Positions 1 through 6,796 are shown, counted from the first letter of the stretch. The stretch is DNA of 6,796 nt from Candidatus Thalassarchaeaceae archaeon (GCA_029250425.1 JAQXFF010000268.1:1-6796), one strand, 5' to 3'. Notes: generated from the sequence alone by a model not told the origin. Translations and numbers: made by a program.

Positions 1-1050
1 GCGGACGTTGCGAATTAGATGTTGAACTTCGACTCGGCCATTTGGCCAGCGCAGCAGGCCAGCATCATCCAAGGGATCAATGTCAATCGCATCAAGGTGA
101 GCCGCCAATACTGGACGTGGTTCCGCGCAAAGGGTGTCGAGGTTATCCCTCTCACCATCTGCCAATCTAGAAAGAACGGTTTCCTCAACAAATGCCTGGA
201 CTGCATCACTGGCCTCAGGAAGATCGTCGGAGGGTGACCACAAGTGCAGTGCAAGCGGATGGCCATCAAGCGCCTCACAAACATCCGAGGCCACCTCGGA
301 GTCCACGTCGCCCCCGAGCAATTTTTGACCGGCCTCAGCATCAATTCCTGTGAGTGTGATGACATTGTCAAACGGGCATGGTGCACGCATTCCAATCGCG
401 ACCTGTGCCTTTGCGTCAACCAAGCCATTGAGAAGTGCATGAACACCAGATTGGTGTCGGGGGTGAACATCCTGAACCTCGTCGACCACAAGTGTCTCAG
501 AAACTACTGAAAGCAATTCCATCTGTGCTTCCAAATCGATTGGAGCATCGTCCATCTCAAGCCATGCTTCGGCCAACATCTTGGCATCCATCGAGGCATC
601 CATTGTCACATAACGTGTCGAAGAAAGAGTCTGGAGTAAAGCGGTCTTACCAATGCCTGGCATTCCAGTCAGAACCACCGCACCCTTTGCGAGCGCTGAT
701 TCGATTTGTTCGAGTTCGGATTCTCTTCCGTGCAAACCGTCTCCATAATCAATTTCCATTGAATGACCGGCAGTTGTGACCAATGCCGAGGCTTGTTGCC
801 TTCCTTTCGAAGTAAGGTGGACAACACTTCTCTTTCGATTCCCACCTCCAATGACGTGGGCATTTCGGGTTTGAACAAGTCCCTCCTCTTCGAGTGCTTT
901 GATAGGTTCATGCAGTGCACTGCGGACCAATCCAAGGGATTCTGAAAGCCCAGGTAAGGACAGTTCACGAGGCACATCCCAGGCTTGGGCCAATTCTTCG
1001 GGATATCGTGCAAGAAGTCGCAGGATTCTCGCCTGAGACTCGGGTAGCAT
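1..1050 (-). CDS. Winged-helix DNA-binding domain fused to STAND/NB-ARC-like ATPase (incomplete, C-terminus beyond the window)
   Basis: The frame is open from ATG at 1050 to the window edge (350 residues seen), with a stop in frame just upstream at 1084-1086. Residues 1-85 look like a winged helix-turn-helix: helices around 33-57, then a basic wing with NRKRS at 71-75 and a MarR-like LTSKGR at 80-85. An HGRESEL motif (107-113) opens the nucleotide-binding domain. Walker A is GMPGIGKT (129-136), Walker B is TLVVDE (186-191), an R-containing sensor-like strand follows (AIGMRAP, 218-224), and GHPLAL (262-267) matches the GxP motif of NB-ARC/STAND proteins. Residues about 280-350 fit the start of the winged-helix part that normally follows. 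STAND proteins are ATP-driven switches, usually with a C-terminal sensor of TPR-like or other repeats, which would lie off the window. I infer a ligand- or stress-responsive transcription regulator; the target is unknown. A weak AAAGGGGAT Shine-Dalgarno lies 12 bases before the ATG. A TTG at 1077 is a less likely start. Confidence 0.88.
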   Translation of the reverse strand, partial: MLPESQARILRLLARYPEELAQAWDVPRELSLPGLSESLGLVRSALHEPIKALEEEGLVQTRNAHVIGGGNRKRSVVHLTSKGRQQASALVTTAGHSMEIDYGDGLHGRESELEQIESALAKGAVVLTGMPGIGKTALLQTLSSTRYVTMDASMDAKMLAEAWLEMDDAPIDLEAQMELLSVVSETLVVDEVQDVHPRHQSGVHALLNGLVDAKAQVAIGMRAPCPFDNVITLTGIDAEAGQKLLGGDVDSEVASDVCEALDGHPLALHLWSPSDDLPEASDAVQAFVEETVLSRLADGERDNLDTLCAEPRPVLAAHLDAIDIDPLDDAGLLRWPNGRVEVQHLIRNVR

Positions 1051-1074
1051 GGAACATCGGGTATCCCCTTTGCA

Positions 1075-1095
1075 CAAGACACTTCACCTGTCTTG
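1075..1095. promoter_or_regulatory. Perfect inverted repeat in divergent spacer, candidate operator
   Basis: CAAGACA at 1075-1081 and TGTCTTG at 1089-1095 are exact inverted copies separated by 7 bases. The 21-base element lies in the spacer between the winged-helix ATPase gene and uvrC. The overlapping heptamer ACCTGTC (1086-1092) is again inverted as GACAGGT at 1127-1133, close to the uvrC start. The symmetry and the position suggest a binding site for a dimeric winged-helix protein, possibly the ATPase itself. This is inference. A hairpin in the leader of the minus-strand mRNA is the alternative. Confidence 0.4.
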
Positions 1096-1134
1096 AGCAG
1101 AGGTTTGATTCACAACGACGGGTGCCGACAGGTT

Positions 1135-1140
1135 GAGGTT
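1135..1140 (+). promoter_or_regulatory. Ribosome-binding site of uvrC
   Basis: GAGGTT ends 5 bases before the ATG at 1146 and pairs well with the archaeal 16S rRNA tail (anti-GGAGGTGA, one mismatch). It supports the chosen start. The protein begins with the usual short UvrC lead-in before the PGVY motif at residues 14-17. Confidence 0.65.
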
Positions 1141-1145
1141 GAACG

Positions 1146-2843
1146 ATGCCAGTGAACCCAAAGACACTGCATCTGCCGACTCAACCCGGCGTATACCTGT
1201 TCAAAACTACAGATGGCCGAGTTCTGTATGTTGGCAAAGCAACTCACCTCAAAGATCGTGTTCGCTCATACTTTGCAAAGAATCCTGATCGTGCTATGAT
1301 TCCAACACTCATCACCAAGGCAGACCTTGTCGATTGTATTGTCACAGGCACGCCTAGCGAGGCGTTGATTCTCGAAAGACAACTCATCCGTGAACACAAG
1401 CCACGATACAATTCTCTTCTCAAGGATGACAAATCCTACCCATTCATCGCTTTGAGTACACATGAGTACCCACGAATCCTCTACACTCGCAATCCACCGA
1501 AGGATGCAAAGCGATGGGGTCCTTTTTCAGATGCAAAGGCAGTCAAGCAAGTCATCAAATTGCTCAGGCGTTTTTTTGGTATCCGAGACAATCGTGACAA
1601 CCTTCCCTTTGGCTACATAGAATCTGCTGAAACTGACGATTATGCACAACGGATCAAGGCGGTTGAGAGTGTACTAAATGGGGATGCACTGTTGCTCATC
1701 AAAAGCCTGCAACAAGAGATGGATGCGTATAGCAACAATCTGCAATATGAAGCCGCGGCTAGAAGTCGTGATCTCATTGCGGCGGTACAACAAACACTCG
1801 CGCAGCAGGTCATTCACTCGCGGTTCTATCAAGAGTGTGATGCGATTGGTTTTGCCAATCAGGACGACCTAGCAACCATTGTGTTGCTGTCGGCAGAGAA
1901 GGGGATGATTGTTGGCCAATCACAGTATCCACTGATGCATCGTGGTGACATCACGGAATCGGTTTGTCGTGTTCTCTCTGAGCATTACGCTCAACGCAAA
2001 CCACCCAAGACTATTCTCGTACCTTCCCCAGTTGGGGAATGGATGGAGTCTTGGTTGACAGAACGACGAGGAGCAAAAGTCGAAGTGAGGAATCCGCAAC
2101 GAGGTGAATTGACAAAATTACGCCGGATGGCCGATGCAAATGCCGAAGCGCAATTGATGCGGAATCAGCTCAAAGAAAGCGGTAGTCTGGAACAAAGGGC
2201 GGCCACCGATGGAGCACAAGTGCTCGGCGTTGACACATTGGATCACATTGTCTGCTTCGACATGGCACAATTGCAAGGAGAGGCGCGCGTAGGAGCCAGT
2301 ATCTGTCTGCGCAACGGTCGACCGGAAAAGAAGGCGTATCGCACCTACACTGTGAAGGATTCGTCCATGGATGATGTACGCATGATGCGACACGTAGTTG
2401 AACGTTGGATTAACCAACAAGAGGGGTGGCCCGACCTGCTGTTAATTGATGGCGGGGTCGTCCATCTCAATGAGATTCACAGCCTACTGCTCGAGCATGG
2501 TTTGGTAGACAAGGTGCCGTTGGCTACACTGGCGAAACGAGAGGAAACCATTCATCGAATTGACTGTGATGACCTCGTACTAGATCGCCGTGGACGCGTT
2601 CTTGTCTATGCACGTGATGAGGCGCATCGATTTGTCAATAATTTCCATCGGAAACGGCGAGCCAAAAAAGGACTGCTTGACCCCCTTGAAATTGTCGAAG
2701 GGTTAGGGGCGAAGCGCCTCCAAGCACTATTGAGACACTTTGGAGGACGGAGAGGAATCGACCACGCGAGTCAAGAAGATTTGACTGCGGTCGAAGGAAT
2801 CGGTCCAGCACTTGCTGAGCGGATTTGGCGTGAAATTCACTGA
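1146..2843 (+). CDS. uvrC: UvrABC excinuclease subunit C, lacking the usual Cys4 cluster
   Basis: UvrC makes both incisions, 3' and 5' of a bulky DNA lesion, after UvrA and UvrB have located it; it acts in the cytoplasm. The protein has 565 residues, a normal length. The N-terminal GIY-YIG nuclease (about 10-100) has PGVY (14-17), YVGKA (28-32), Arg38, Glu77 and Asn89, so the 3'-incision site is intact. A UVR (UvrB-binding) motif lies at about 184-220, with LQYEAAARSRDLI at 199-211. The RNase H-like 5'-incision domain keeps Asp372 (CFDMA), Asp435 (LLIDGG) and His494 (DEAHRF), followed by a basic FHRKRR. Two helix-hairpin-helix motifs end the protein (about 515-565, with EGLGAKR and EGIGPAL). 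Oddity: residues 141-170, where most UvrCs carry four cysteines of a 4Fe-4S site, contain none and the segment is about 16 residues shorter than usual. A run of seven T lies at its start, but the frame stays coherent on both sides. uvrA and uvrB are not in the window. Archaeal uvrC is generally regarded as acquired from bacteria. Confidence 0.97.
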   Translation: MPVNPKTLHLPTQPGVYLFKTTDGRVLYVGKATHLKDRVRSYFAKNPDRAMIPTLITKADLVDCIVTGTPSEALILERQLIREHKPRYNSLLKDDKSYPFIALSTHEYPRILYTRNPPKDAKRWGPFSDAKAVKQVIKLLRRFFGIRDNRDNLPFGYIESAETDDYAQRIKAVESVLNGDALLLIKSLQQEMDAYSNNLQYEAAARSRDLIAAVQQTLAQQVIHSRFYQECDAIGFANQDDLATIVLLSAEKGMIVGQSQYPLMHRGDITESVCRVLSEHYAQRKPPKTILVPSPVGEWMESWLTERRGAKVEVRNPQRGELTKLRRMADANAEAQLMRNQLKESGSLEQRAATDGAQVLGVDTLDHIVCFDMAQLQGEARVGASICLRNGRPEKKAYRTYTVKDSSMDDVRMMRHVVERWINQQEGWPDLLLIDGGVVHLNEIHSLLLEHGLVDKVPLATLAKREETIHRIDCDDLVLDRRGRVLVYARDEAHRFVNNFHRKRRAKKGLLDPLEIVEGLGAKRLQALLRHFGGRRGIDHASQEDLTAVEGIGPALAERIWREIH

Positions 2844-2845
2844 AC

Positions 2846-5836
2846 CTAGAAATCGAAATCATCTTCCCAAGATTCACTTGGAACGTTTCCCTTCGCGTCC
2901 AATCCAGAAAATTCATCCATGTCTGGTAAGCCATCGCCACCATAGGAAGATTCCTCCAAAACCCTGAGATCAGACATGCGCTGACCAACCGTTTCGGATT
3001 CTTCTTTCGCCTTCTTACGTTCTCGCTTGCGGCGTCTGCGGCGGCGAATCAACATGATCAGGCCGAGTAATAATGCCAGCAATATTCCGATGTACACCGC
3101 CAATTGTGCAAGGATGTAATCAAGGCCAATCACAACACGGAAGCTCACTACATCTGACTGCTGCTCACAGGCTTCAATCGTATCTTCAGTGCAAATCGGA
3201 ACGTAATAAGTCAGCATTTGTGAACCGTCGTTATCAGAAATTTCTCCCCGGCCCATTTCACTCTTGAAATTGGAAAAATCAATTCCCCAAGGCAGCGTAA
3301 GCTGCAGGCGAACAGAGGGCGAGATGATTTCATCTTCAATTTCTATGGCAGGCGTGGGAATGTCGATGACAATGTCTTCACCCGGAGGTATTTCGACACC
3401 ACGGCCACCATCGTTTGCAGCCAGTAGAGAGTTTGTCCAGAGATTCATGCTCTTTGTCGTCAGATCTTCATTGGCACCTAAAGTCCCCACATATTCAGCA
3501 TGGATTCTTGTTTTGGATATCTCAACAAGAATACTGATTGGGCGCGAGTCCGACAGGGCAACAGTAGGCGATTTTTCAAGGCCCTCAAGTGAGACTGAAA
3601 TGGAAATATGCCCCGGGTCTTTGAGATATATTTCTCCACCTTGATTGATTTCATCAATGGCCAAGTGGATTTCTTCATTCACCTGTCGTTCAACAATACT
3701 CCCAATCTCTCCTGCGAAATTGTTCAAACCATTCTCAGTCAATACAAAGGGTACTTCTTCTCCTTCAAACGGCACTGTCAAACCATCCTCTAGGGGTGCG
3801 AGTAAACCCCCATCCACCTGATTGCCAAGATGGATGATTCGGCGAATTAGATCGGCGGGAATTGCTTCAATGTCCACATTGGGAATTTCATCATTCAAAG
3901 AATTGGGAACAGCAACCCGATAAAGCATGAATTCCATTTCACCCTCGGCAAAAATATCGATTGCCTGGCTCCATTCATGGACGTCAAGTTCAGAGAATTC
4001 AATGTCGAAATCAAGACCCAAGCAAGTGCGTTGATTGGAACCACAAATGAGATCTAAACTGTCTTCTCCACAACTAGATTCTCGACAAACAGAGTGCCTC
4101 CAATCGTAAGGTTGTGCACCCGTAATCGAAAGGGAGTGGGTTTCTGGTTCGCCAATTGTGTGTGAGAGTGTGATAGTTTCTGGATTGCCATTTGTTGAGC
4201 GAATATAATCGGGTAATATAATCTCCAATTCAACATCGGCTTGTGGAAGGTCTTCACTCATCCAATCTACCAAACTTGGGGACTCAATGTCACCACTCAA
4301 GATGATACCATTGAGAATGGCTGCGCGATCTTCCTGAGTAATGATTGAGGGGTCAAAACCCAGTAAATCAATGTCGTATTTTTCAGTCAAATTGGCGATG
4401 ATTGTACCAAAATCCATCTCGAAGGTGTTGGATTGTGTCGTCAAATAGACTGGATAGGTTCCATTCATTGCAGTTTGACCCTGAATGCACCAATTGCTTG
4501 GAGCGGGTTCTGAACAAGTGACGCTTGGTTGATGAATAAAATCGAGACCCCCTGAGCCATCAGGTGGTGAAAATACAAATGGATCAAAGTCAATTTCAAC
4601 AGGGCTATATTCGCCAATCAATTCATTCAAATCTTCGATTGGAACCTTGTCAGCAAAATCAGAAAGATTGGCCAAATCCGTATGATGAGCCAATCTCAGT
4701 CCATCTGCAGTCACCCACGGTACCGAAATTCGATCATCGGTGAAATCCCAATCCCAATTGTCCAATGTGTCCATTGCAATATGGTGGATACCCAATCTAA
4801 CTTCGATGGTTGTAGCTCTCTCGTCAAATGCATCTACGATGATATCCACGCGGATGCCTCGCTCATTTCCAATATCAATTTCGACTGCGCGGGTGGTCGT
4901 TTCCCGGCGTGCCATGGTCACCGACGCAGACTGATTGAGCCATTCATCATCGGTTGCCCCTTTGTGATCCACGTTCCAGCGGGCATAGTTGTAATTGTAT
5001 CCACCTGAAGTTGCTGGAACAAGATCGCCTCCACCTGAAACATTGACGATGGTTCCATAGGAAGGGGGGACGAATTCATACGATGCAACATGCCCGGGAA
5101 GTGCTGTTAAATTCATGTCGGTACGTACGTCACCACCCATCGTGAGTAACCCCTGATACGCTCTCTCGACATCCATGCCAACCTCGGTCATTCCAATTTC
5201 TGCAGGGTCTACGCTAATCGCAAGAGTGGTTCTCAAACAAAGCGGTGGATTGTAGGCATCATTCGGTAAACCAGCCACCTCGTCAGCACTGTCCTCGTCT
5301 CGATCATCAGTACATTGAATGGTTTGATCTTCGTATGTAATCTGATTCACGTACGAAGTTTGAACGCCTGAAGTTGTTCCAAATCCATTGTCGATTAAAC
5401 TCGTTACAGTTGATGAAACAGAATTGAGCAACATGTCCCGAACCGTTGAACCTGAAGGGGTAACATAATCAAGATAATTGCGGATGTAATCCGCTGGGAT
5501 TCCATCCATCGAAGAATCAGAACCATTTCCCAACGGCAAATCTTCGAGCATAATATCACCACGACTGATTTCATGAATGGCCCATTCCAACGTTACAGAC
5601 ATCACTGTAGAATTGGCCATATTGACATTGTATCGACCTTCAATCCACTCCATTGATGCAGTTTCATCGTCTGCGAAATTGTAATCATCACAAATTCCCG
5701 AGGTACTATTCCATGTCTGACAAATTGTATTGACCACCTCCGGATTTCCAGGGTCAGCAGAAATTGTAGGAGCACCTCCAGATAGAATAAGCAAACAGAG
5801 GATGAAACATGCCACCCTCGCCCGCGGTGCTGCCAT
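2846..5836 (-). CDS. Large exported protein with single C-terminal membrane anchor and acidic cytoplasmic tail, function unknown
   Basis: I do not recognise the family. The 996-residue protein starts with a Sec-type signal peptide (basic N-terminus, hydrophobic core about 8-21, probable cleavage after Ala26 in TISA). An ectodomain of about 880 residues follows, rich in acidic and beta-type segments. One hydrophobic helix (about 908-930) is followed by a basic stop-transfer run (R931-R936, then KRERKKAK), placing the last 50 or so residues inside the cell. That tail is strongly acidic and ends in WEDDFDF. The mature part has 12 cysteines, all outside, mostly in close pairs: 39/49, 175/200, 441/450, 584/589, 598/605, 882/890. 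This suggests disulfides. There are at least nine N-X-S/T sequons, at Asn 43, 75, 104, 242, 265, 301, 390, 458 and 482, clustered in the first half. IPADYIR (113-119) and IPADLIR (659-665) hint at a duplicated module. No catalytic motif was seen. The ATG at 5836 gives the complete signal peptide. A surface-structure, adhesion or binding role is possible but unproven. Confidence 0.93.
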   Translation of the reverse strand: MAAPRARVACFILCLLILSGGAPTISADPGNPEVVNTICQTWNSTSGICDDYNFADDETASMEWIEGRYNVNMANSTVMSVTLEWAIHEISRGDIMLEDLPLGNGSDSSMDGIPADYIRNYLDYVTPSGSTVRDMLLNSVSSTVTSLIDNGFGTTSGVQTSYVNQITYEDQTIQCTDDRDEDSADEVAGLPNDAYNPPLCLRTTLAISVDPAEIGMTEVGMDVERAYQGLLTMGGDVRTDMNLTALPGHVASYEFVPPSYGTIVNVSGGGDLVPATSGGYNYNYARWNVDHKGATDDEWLNQSASVTMARRETTTRAVEIDIGNERGIRVDIIVDAFDERATTIEVRLGIHHIAMDTLDNWDWDFTDDRISVPWVTADGLRLAHHTDLANLSDFADKVPIEDLNELIGEYSPVEIDFDPFVFSPPDGSGGLDFIHQPSVTCSEPAPSNWCIQGQTAMNGTYPVYLTTQSNTFEMDFGTIIANLTEKYDIDLLGFDPSIITQEDRAAILNGIILSGDIESPSLVDWMSEDLPQADVELEIILPDYIRSTNGNPETITLSHTIGEPETHSLSITGAQPYDWRHSVCRESSCGEDSLDLICGSNQRTCLGLDFDIEFSELDVHEWSQAIDIFAEGEMEFMLYRVAVPNSLNDEIPNVDIEAIPADLIRRIIHLGNQVDGGLLAPLEDGLTVPFEGEEVPFVLTENGLNNFAGEIGSIVERQVNEEIHLAIDEINQGGEIYLKDPGHISISVSLEGLEKSPTVALSDSRPISILVEISKTRIHAEYVGTLGANEDLTTKSMNLWTNSLLAANDGGRGVEIPPGEDIVIDIPTPAIEIEDEIISPSVRLQLTLPWGIDFSNFKSEMGRGEISDNDGSQMLTYYVPICTEDTIEACEQQSDVVSFRVVIGLDYILAQLAVYIGILLALLLGLIMLIRRRRRRKRERKKAKEESETVGQRMSDLRVLEESSYGGDGLPDMDEFSGLDAKGNVPSESWEDDFDF

Positions 5837-5837
5837 A

Positions 5838-5847
5838 GAACTAGTTC
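5838..5847. promoter_or_regulatory. 10-base perfect palindrome beside the start codon of the surface-protein gene
   Basis: GAACTAGTTC reads identically on both strands and ends one base before the ATG at 5836. If the transcript starts at or near that ATG, a bound protein here would block initiation. It is short enough to be chance, so operator function is only a suggestion. Confidence 0.25.
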
Positions 5848-5859
5848 CTACTCTGGTGG

Positions 5860-5866
5860 TTTAATT
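5860..5866. promoter_or_regulatory. Putative shared TATA element of a divergent promoter
   Basis: TTTAATT is the most AT-rich part of a short divergent spacer. Its centre (5863) is 27 bases from the minus-strand ATG at 5836 and 27 bases from the plus-strand ATG at 5890, the distance expected between an archaeal TATA box and the start of a leaderless mRNA. One TBP site could therefore serve both genes. No clear BRE was seen on either side, and neither gene has a good Shine-Dalgarno, which fits leaderless starts. Confidence 0.4.
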
Positions 5867-5871
5867 GGGTA

Positions 5872-6786
5872 GTGGCTCAACGAGTTGACATGGCCCCGTC
5901 TATGACCCCTCATACGCGCTTGGAAAAAGCGCTAACTGAGAGGCAGGGAGGATCTTTACCGGGAAAGATTCCTACCAAGTGGGAAAAATTCGCTGACGTT
6001 GTCATTTTACCTCGAAATTCCTTCAGTGAACCCGAATGGAAACCAGATGAACCAATGTGGCAAATCATTGCCAAAGCACTCGATGTCAAACGTATTGCAC
6101 GAATGGGTGAAGTGCAAGGTGAACATCGAAACAGTGGCGTAGAATTGTTACTGGGTGAAGATGATTGGGTCATCCGTCGTGAACATGGGATTGATTTCGG
6201 TTACAATTTCACACAGTGTATGTGGAGTGCAGGTAACGTCACTGAGCGAGGGCGAATCGCAAATGGAAATTTCGAAGGGGAGAACATTCTGGATCTATAT
6301 GCAGGGATCGGTTACTACACCTTACCATTCCTAAGTGAAGGAACTCGAGGACCGAATGGTGAACGGGGTACAGGGCGAGGGGCGGCCCATGTCGTTGCAT
6401 GTGAATGGAATCCCGCTGCAATTCAGGCCTTGAAATGGTCTCTATCAGCAAACGGTTTGGAAGAATGTTGCACAATTCTTGAAGGGGACAATCGGAATCA
6501 AATCTTCAAATCAGAATTTGACCGGATTAATCTAGGATTATTGCCTACCTCTGAAGATGGATATTCAATCGCACTTCAATCTCTCAAACCTGAAGGGGGC
6601 AAATTGCATGTTCACGGTTTGGCAATGGGTGGAAAGGAGCATGAATGGGCTGAAAATCTAGCAGAATTGCTAGAGGAAATGGGTCCCTTTTCATGTTCAG
6701 TTGATCATGTTGAACGGGTCAAGTGGTATGCACCTCATCAGCGTCATATCGTGGTCGATATCCATGCTTCGCCGGTGTCGTGTTGA
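5872..6786 (+). CDS. taw2: TYW2/Taw2-type tRNA(Phe) aminocarboxypropyltransferase (wyosine pathway)
   Basis: Enzymes of this family transfer the 3-amino-3-carboxypropyl group of S-adenosylmethionine to 4-demethylwyosine at G37 of tRNA(Phe), after Trm5 and Taw1 have acted. Seen here, numbering from the GTG: KWEKFADVVILP (36-47), GVELLLGEDDWV (89-100), the SAM-binding loop DLYAGIGYYTLP (141-152), ACEWNP (176-181), GDNR (205-208), DRINLGLLPTSEDGY (217-231) and GGKLHVHG (242-249). The ACEWNP, GDNR and NLGLLPTSE signatures match TYW2; Trm5, the related m1G37 methyltransferase, instead has an NLP-type motif. The length of about 300 is typical of archaeal members. A Gly/Arg-rich stretch (157-170) lengthens the loop between motif I and ACEWNP. 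Three starts are possible: GTG 5872, ATG 5890 and ATG 5902. I favour 5890 because of the promoter spacing; that removes six residues and no conserved motif. Neither Trm5 nor Taw1 is in the window. Confidence 0.92.
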   Translation: MAQRVDMAPSMTPHTRLEKALTERQGGSLPGKIPTKWEKFADVVILPRNSFSEPEWKPDEPMWQIIAKALDVKRIARMGEVQGEHRNSGVELLLGEDDWVIRREHGIDFGYNFTQCMWSAGNVTERGRIANGNFEGENILDLYAGIGYYTLPFLSEGTRGPNGERGTGRGAAHVVACEWNPAAIQALKWSLSANGLEECCTILEGDNRNQIFKSEFDRINLGLLPTSEDGYSIALQSLKPEGGKLHVHGLAMGGKEHEWAENLAELLEEMGPFSCSVDHVERVKWYAPHQRHIVVDIHASPVSC

Positions 6787-6796
6787 AGAACCGACT

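Noticed and set aside
669..1082. A 137-residue minus-strand open frame and other overlapping frames in 15-1136
   Set aside because: A different minus-strand frame is open across the whole of 1-1050 and carries wHTH, Walker A, Walker B and GxP motifs; the others have no recognisable domain and are shadows of it.
1566..1600. A frameshift at the seven-T run in uvrC as the cause of the missing cysteines
   Set aside because: The reading frame aligns with UvrC before and after the run, and the shifted frame just after it gives no cysteine pattern either, so a sequencing error is not the simplest explanation.
3264..3644. Plus-strand open frames of 126 (3264-3644) and 108 (4682-5008) residues opposite the large surface-protein gene
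   Set aside because: They lie wholly antisense to a long coherent gene with signal peptide and anchor, are of low-complexity composition (many Ser, Ile, Pro, Arg), and show no domain.
5872..6786. Annotation as Trm5, the m1G37 methyltransferase
   Set aside because: The ACEWNP, GDNR and NLGLLPTSE motifs match TYW2/Taw2, and the NLP motif of Trm5 is absent.
1..6796. CRISPR arrays, tRNA or rRNA genes, insertion sequences
   Set aside because: No regularly spaced direct repeats, no tRNA- or rRNA-like stretches and no transposase motifs were seen; nearly all bases are in the four genes.

Overview
This window most likely comes from an archaeon, and probably a mesophilic marine one such as Marine Group II (Candidatus Poseidoniia, Thermoplasmatota). 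The wyosine-pathway TYW2/Taw2 enzyme is confined to archaea and eukaryotes. UvrC is a bacterial-type repair nuclease found only in some, mainly mesophilic, archaea. A giant exported protein with one C-terminal membrane anchor, a run of arginines and a very acidic cytoplasmic tail is a layout I associate with these plankton. The lineage is an inference; no rRNA or other marker gene is present.

Layout: (1) 1-1050, minus strand: an incomplete gene running off the left edge, a winged-helix DNA-binding domain fused to a STAND/NB-ARC-like ATPase. (2) 1051-1145: a 95-base divergent spacer with a perfect 7+7 inverted repeat and the uvrC ribosome-binding site. (3) 1146-2843, plus strand: uvrC, complete, with both nuclease active sites but without the four cysteines that normally hold the UvrC iron-sulfur cluster. 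(4) 2846-5836, minus strand: a 996-residue secreted, membrane-anchored protein of unknown function, ending 2 bases from uvrC in convergent orientation. (5) 5837-5889: a compact divergent promoter region with one AT-rich element exactly midway between two ATG codons. (6) 5872 or 5890 to 6786, plus strand: a TYW2/Taw2-type tRNA aminocarboxypropyltransferase. The last 10 bases hold nothing recognisable.

The genes do not form one pathway: one is a probable regulator or signalling ATPase, one does DNA repair, one is a cell-surface protein and one modifies tRNA(Phe). The links are through shared control regions: the regulator and uvrC are divergent around the inverted repeat, and the surface protein and taw2 diverge from what looks like one bidirectional promoter. 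I do not see a clearly new multi-gene system. The points most worth following are the cysteine-free UvrC linker, the unassigned surface protein, and the two divergent promoter regions.
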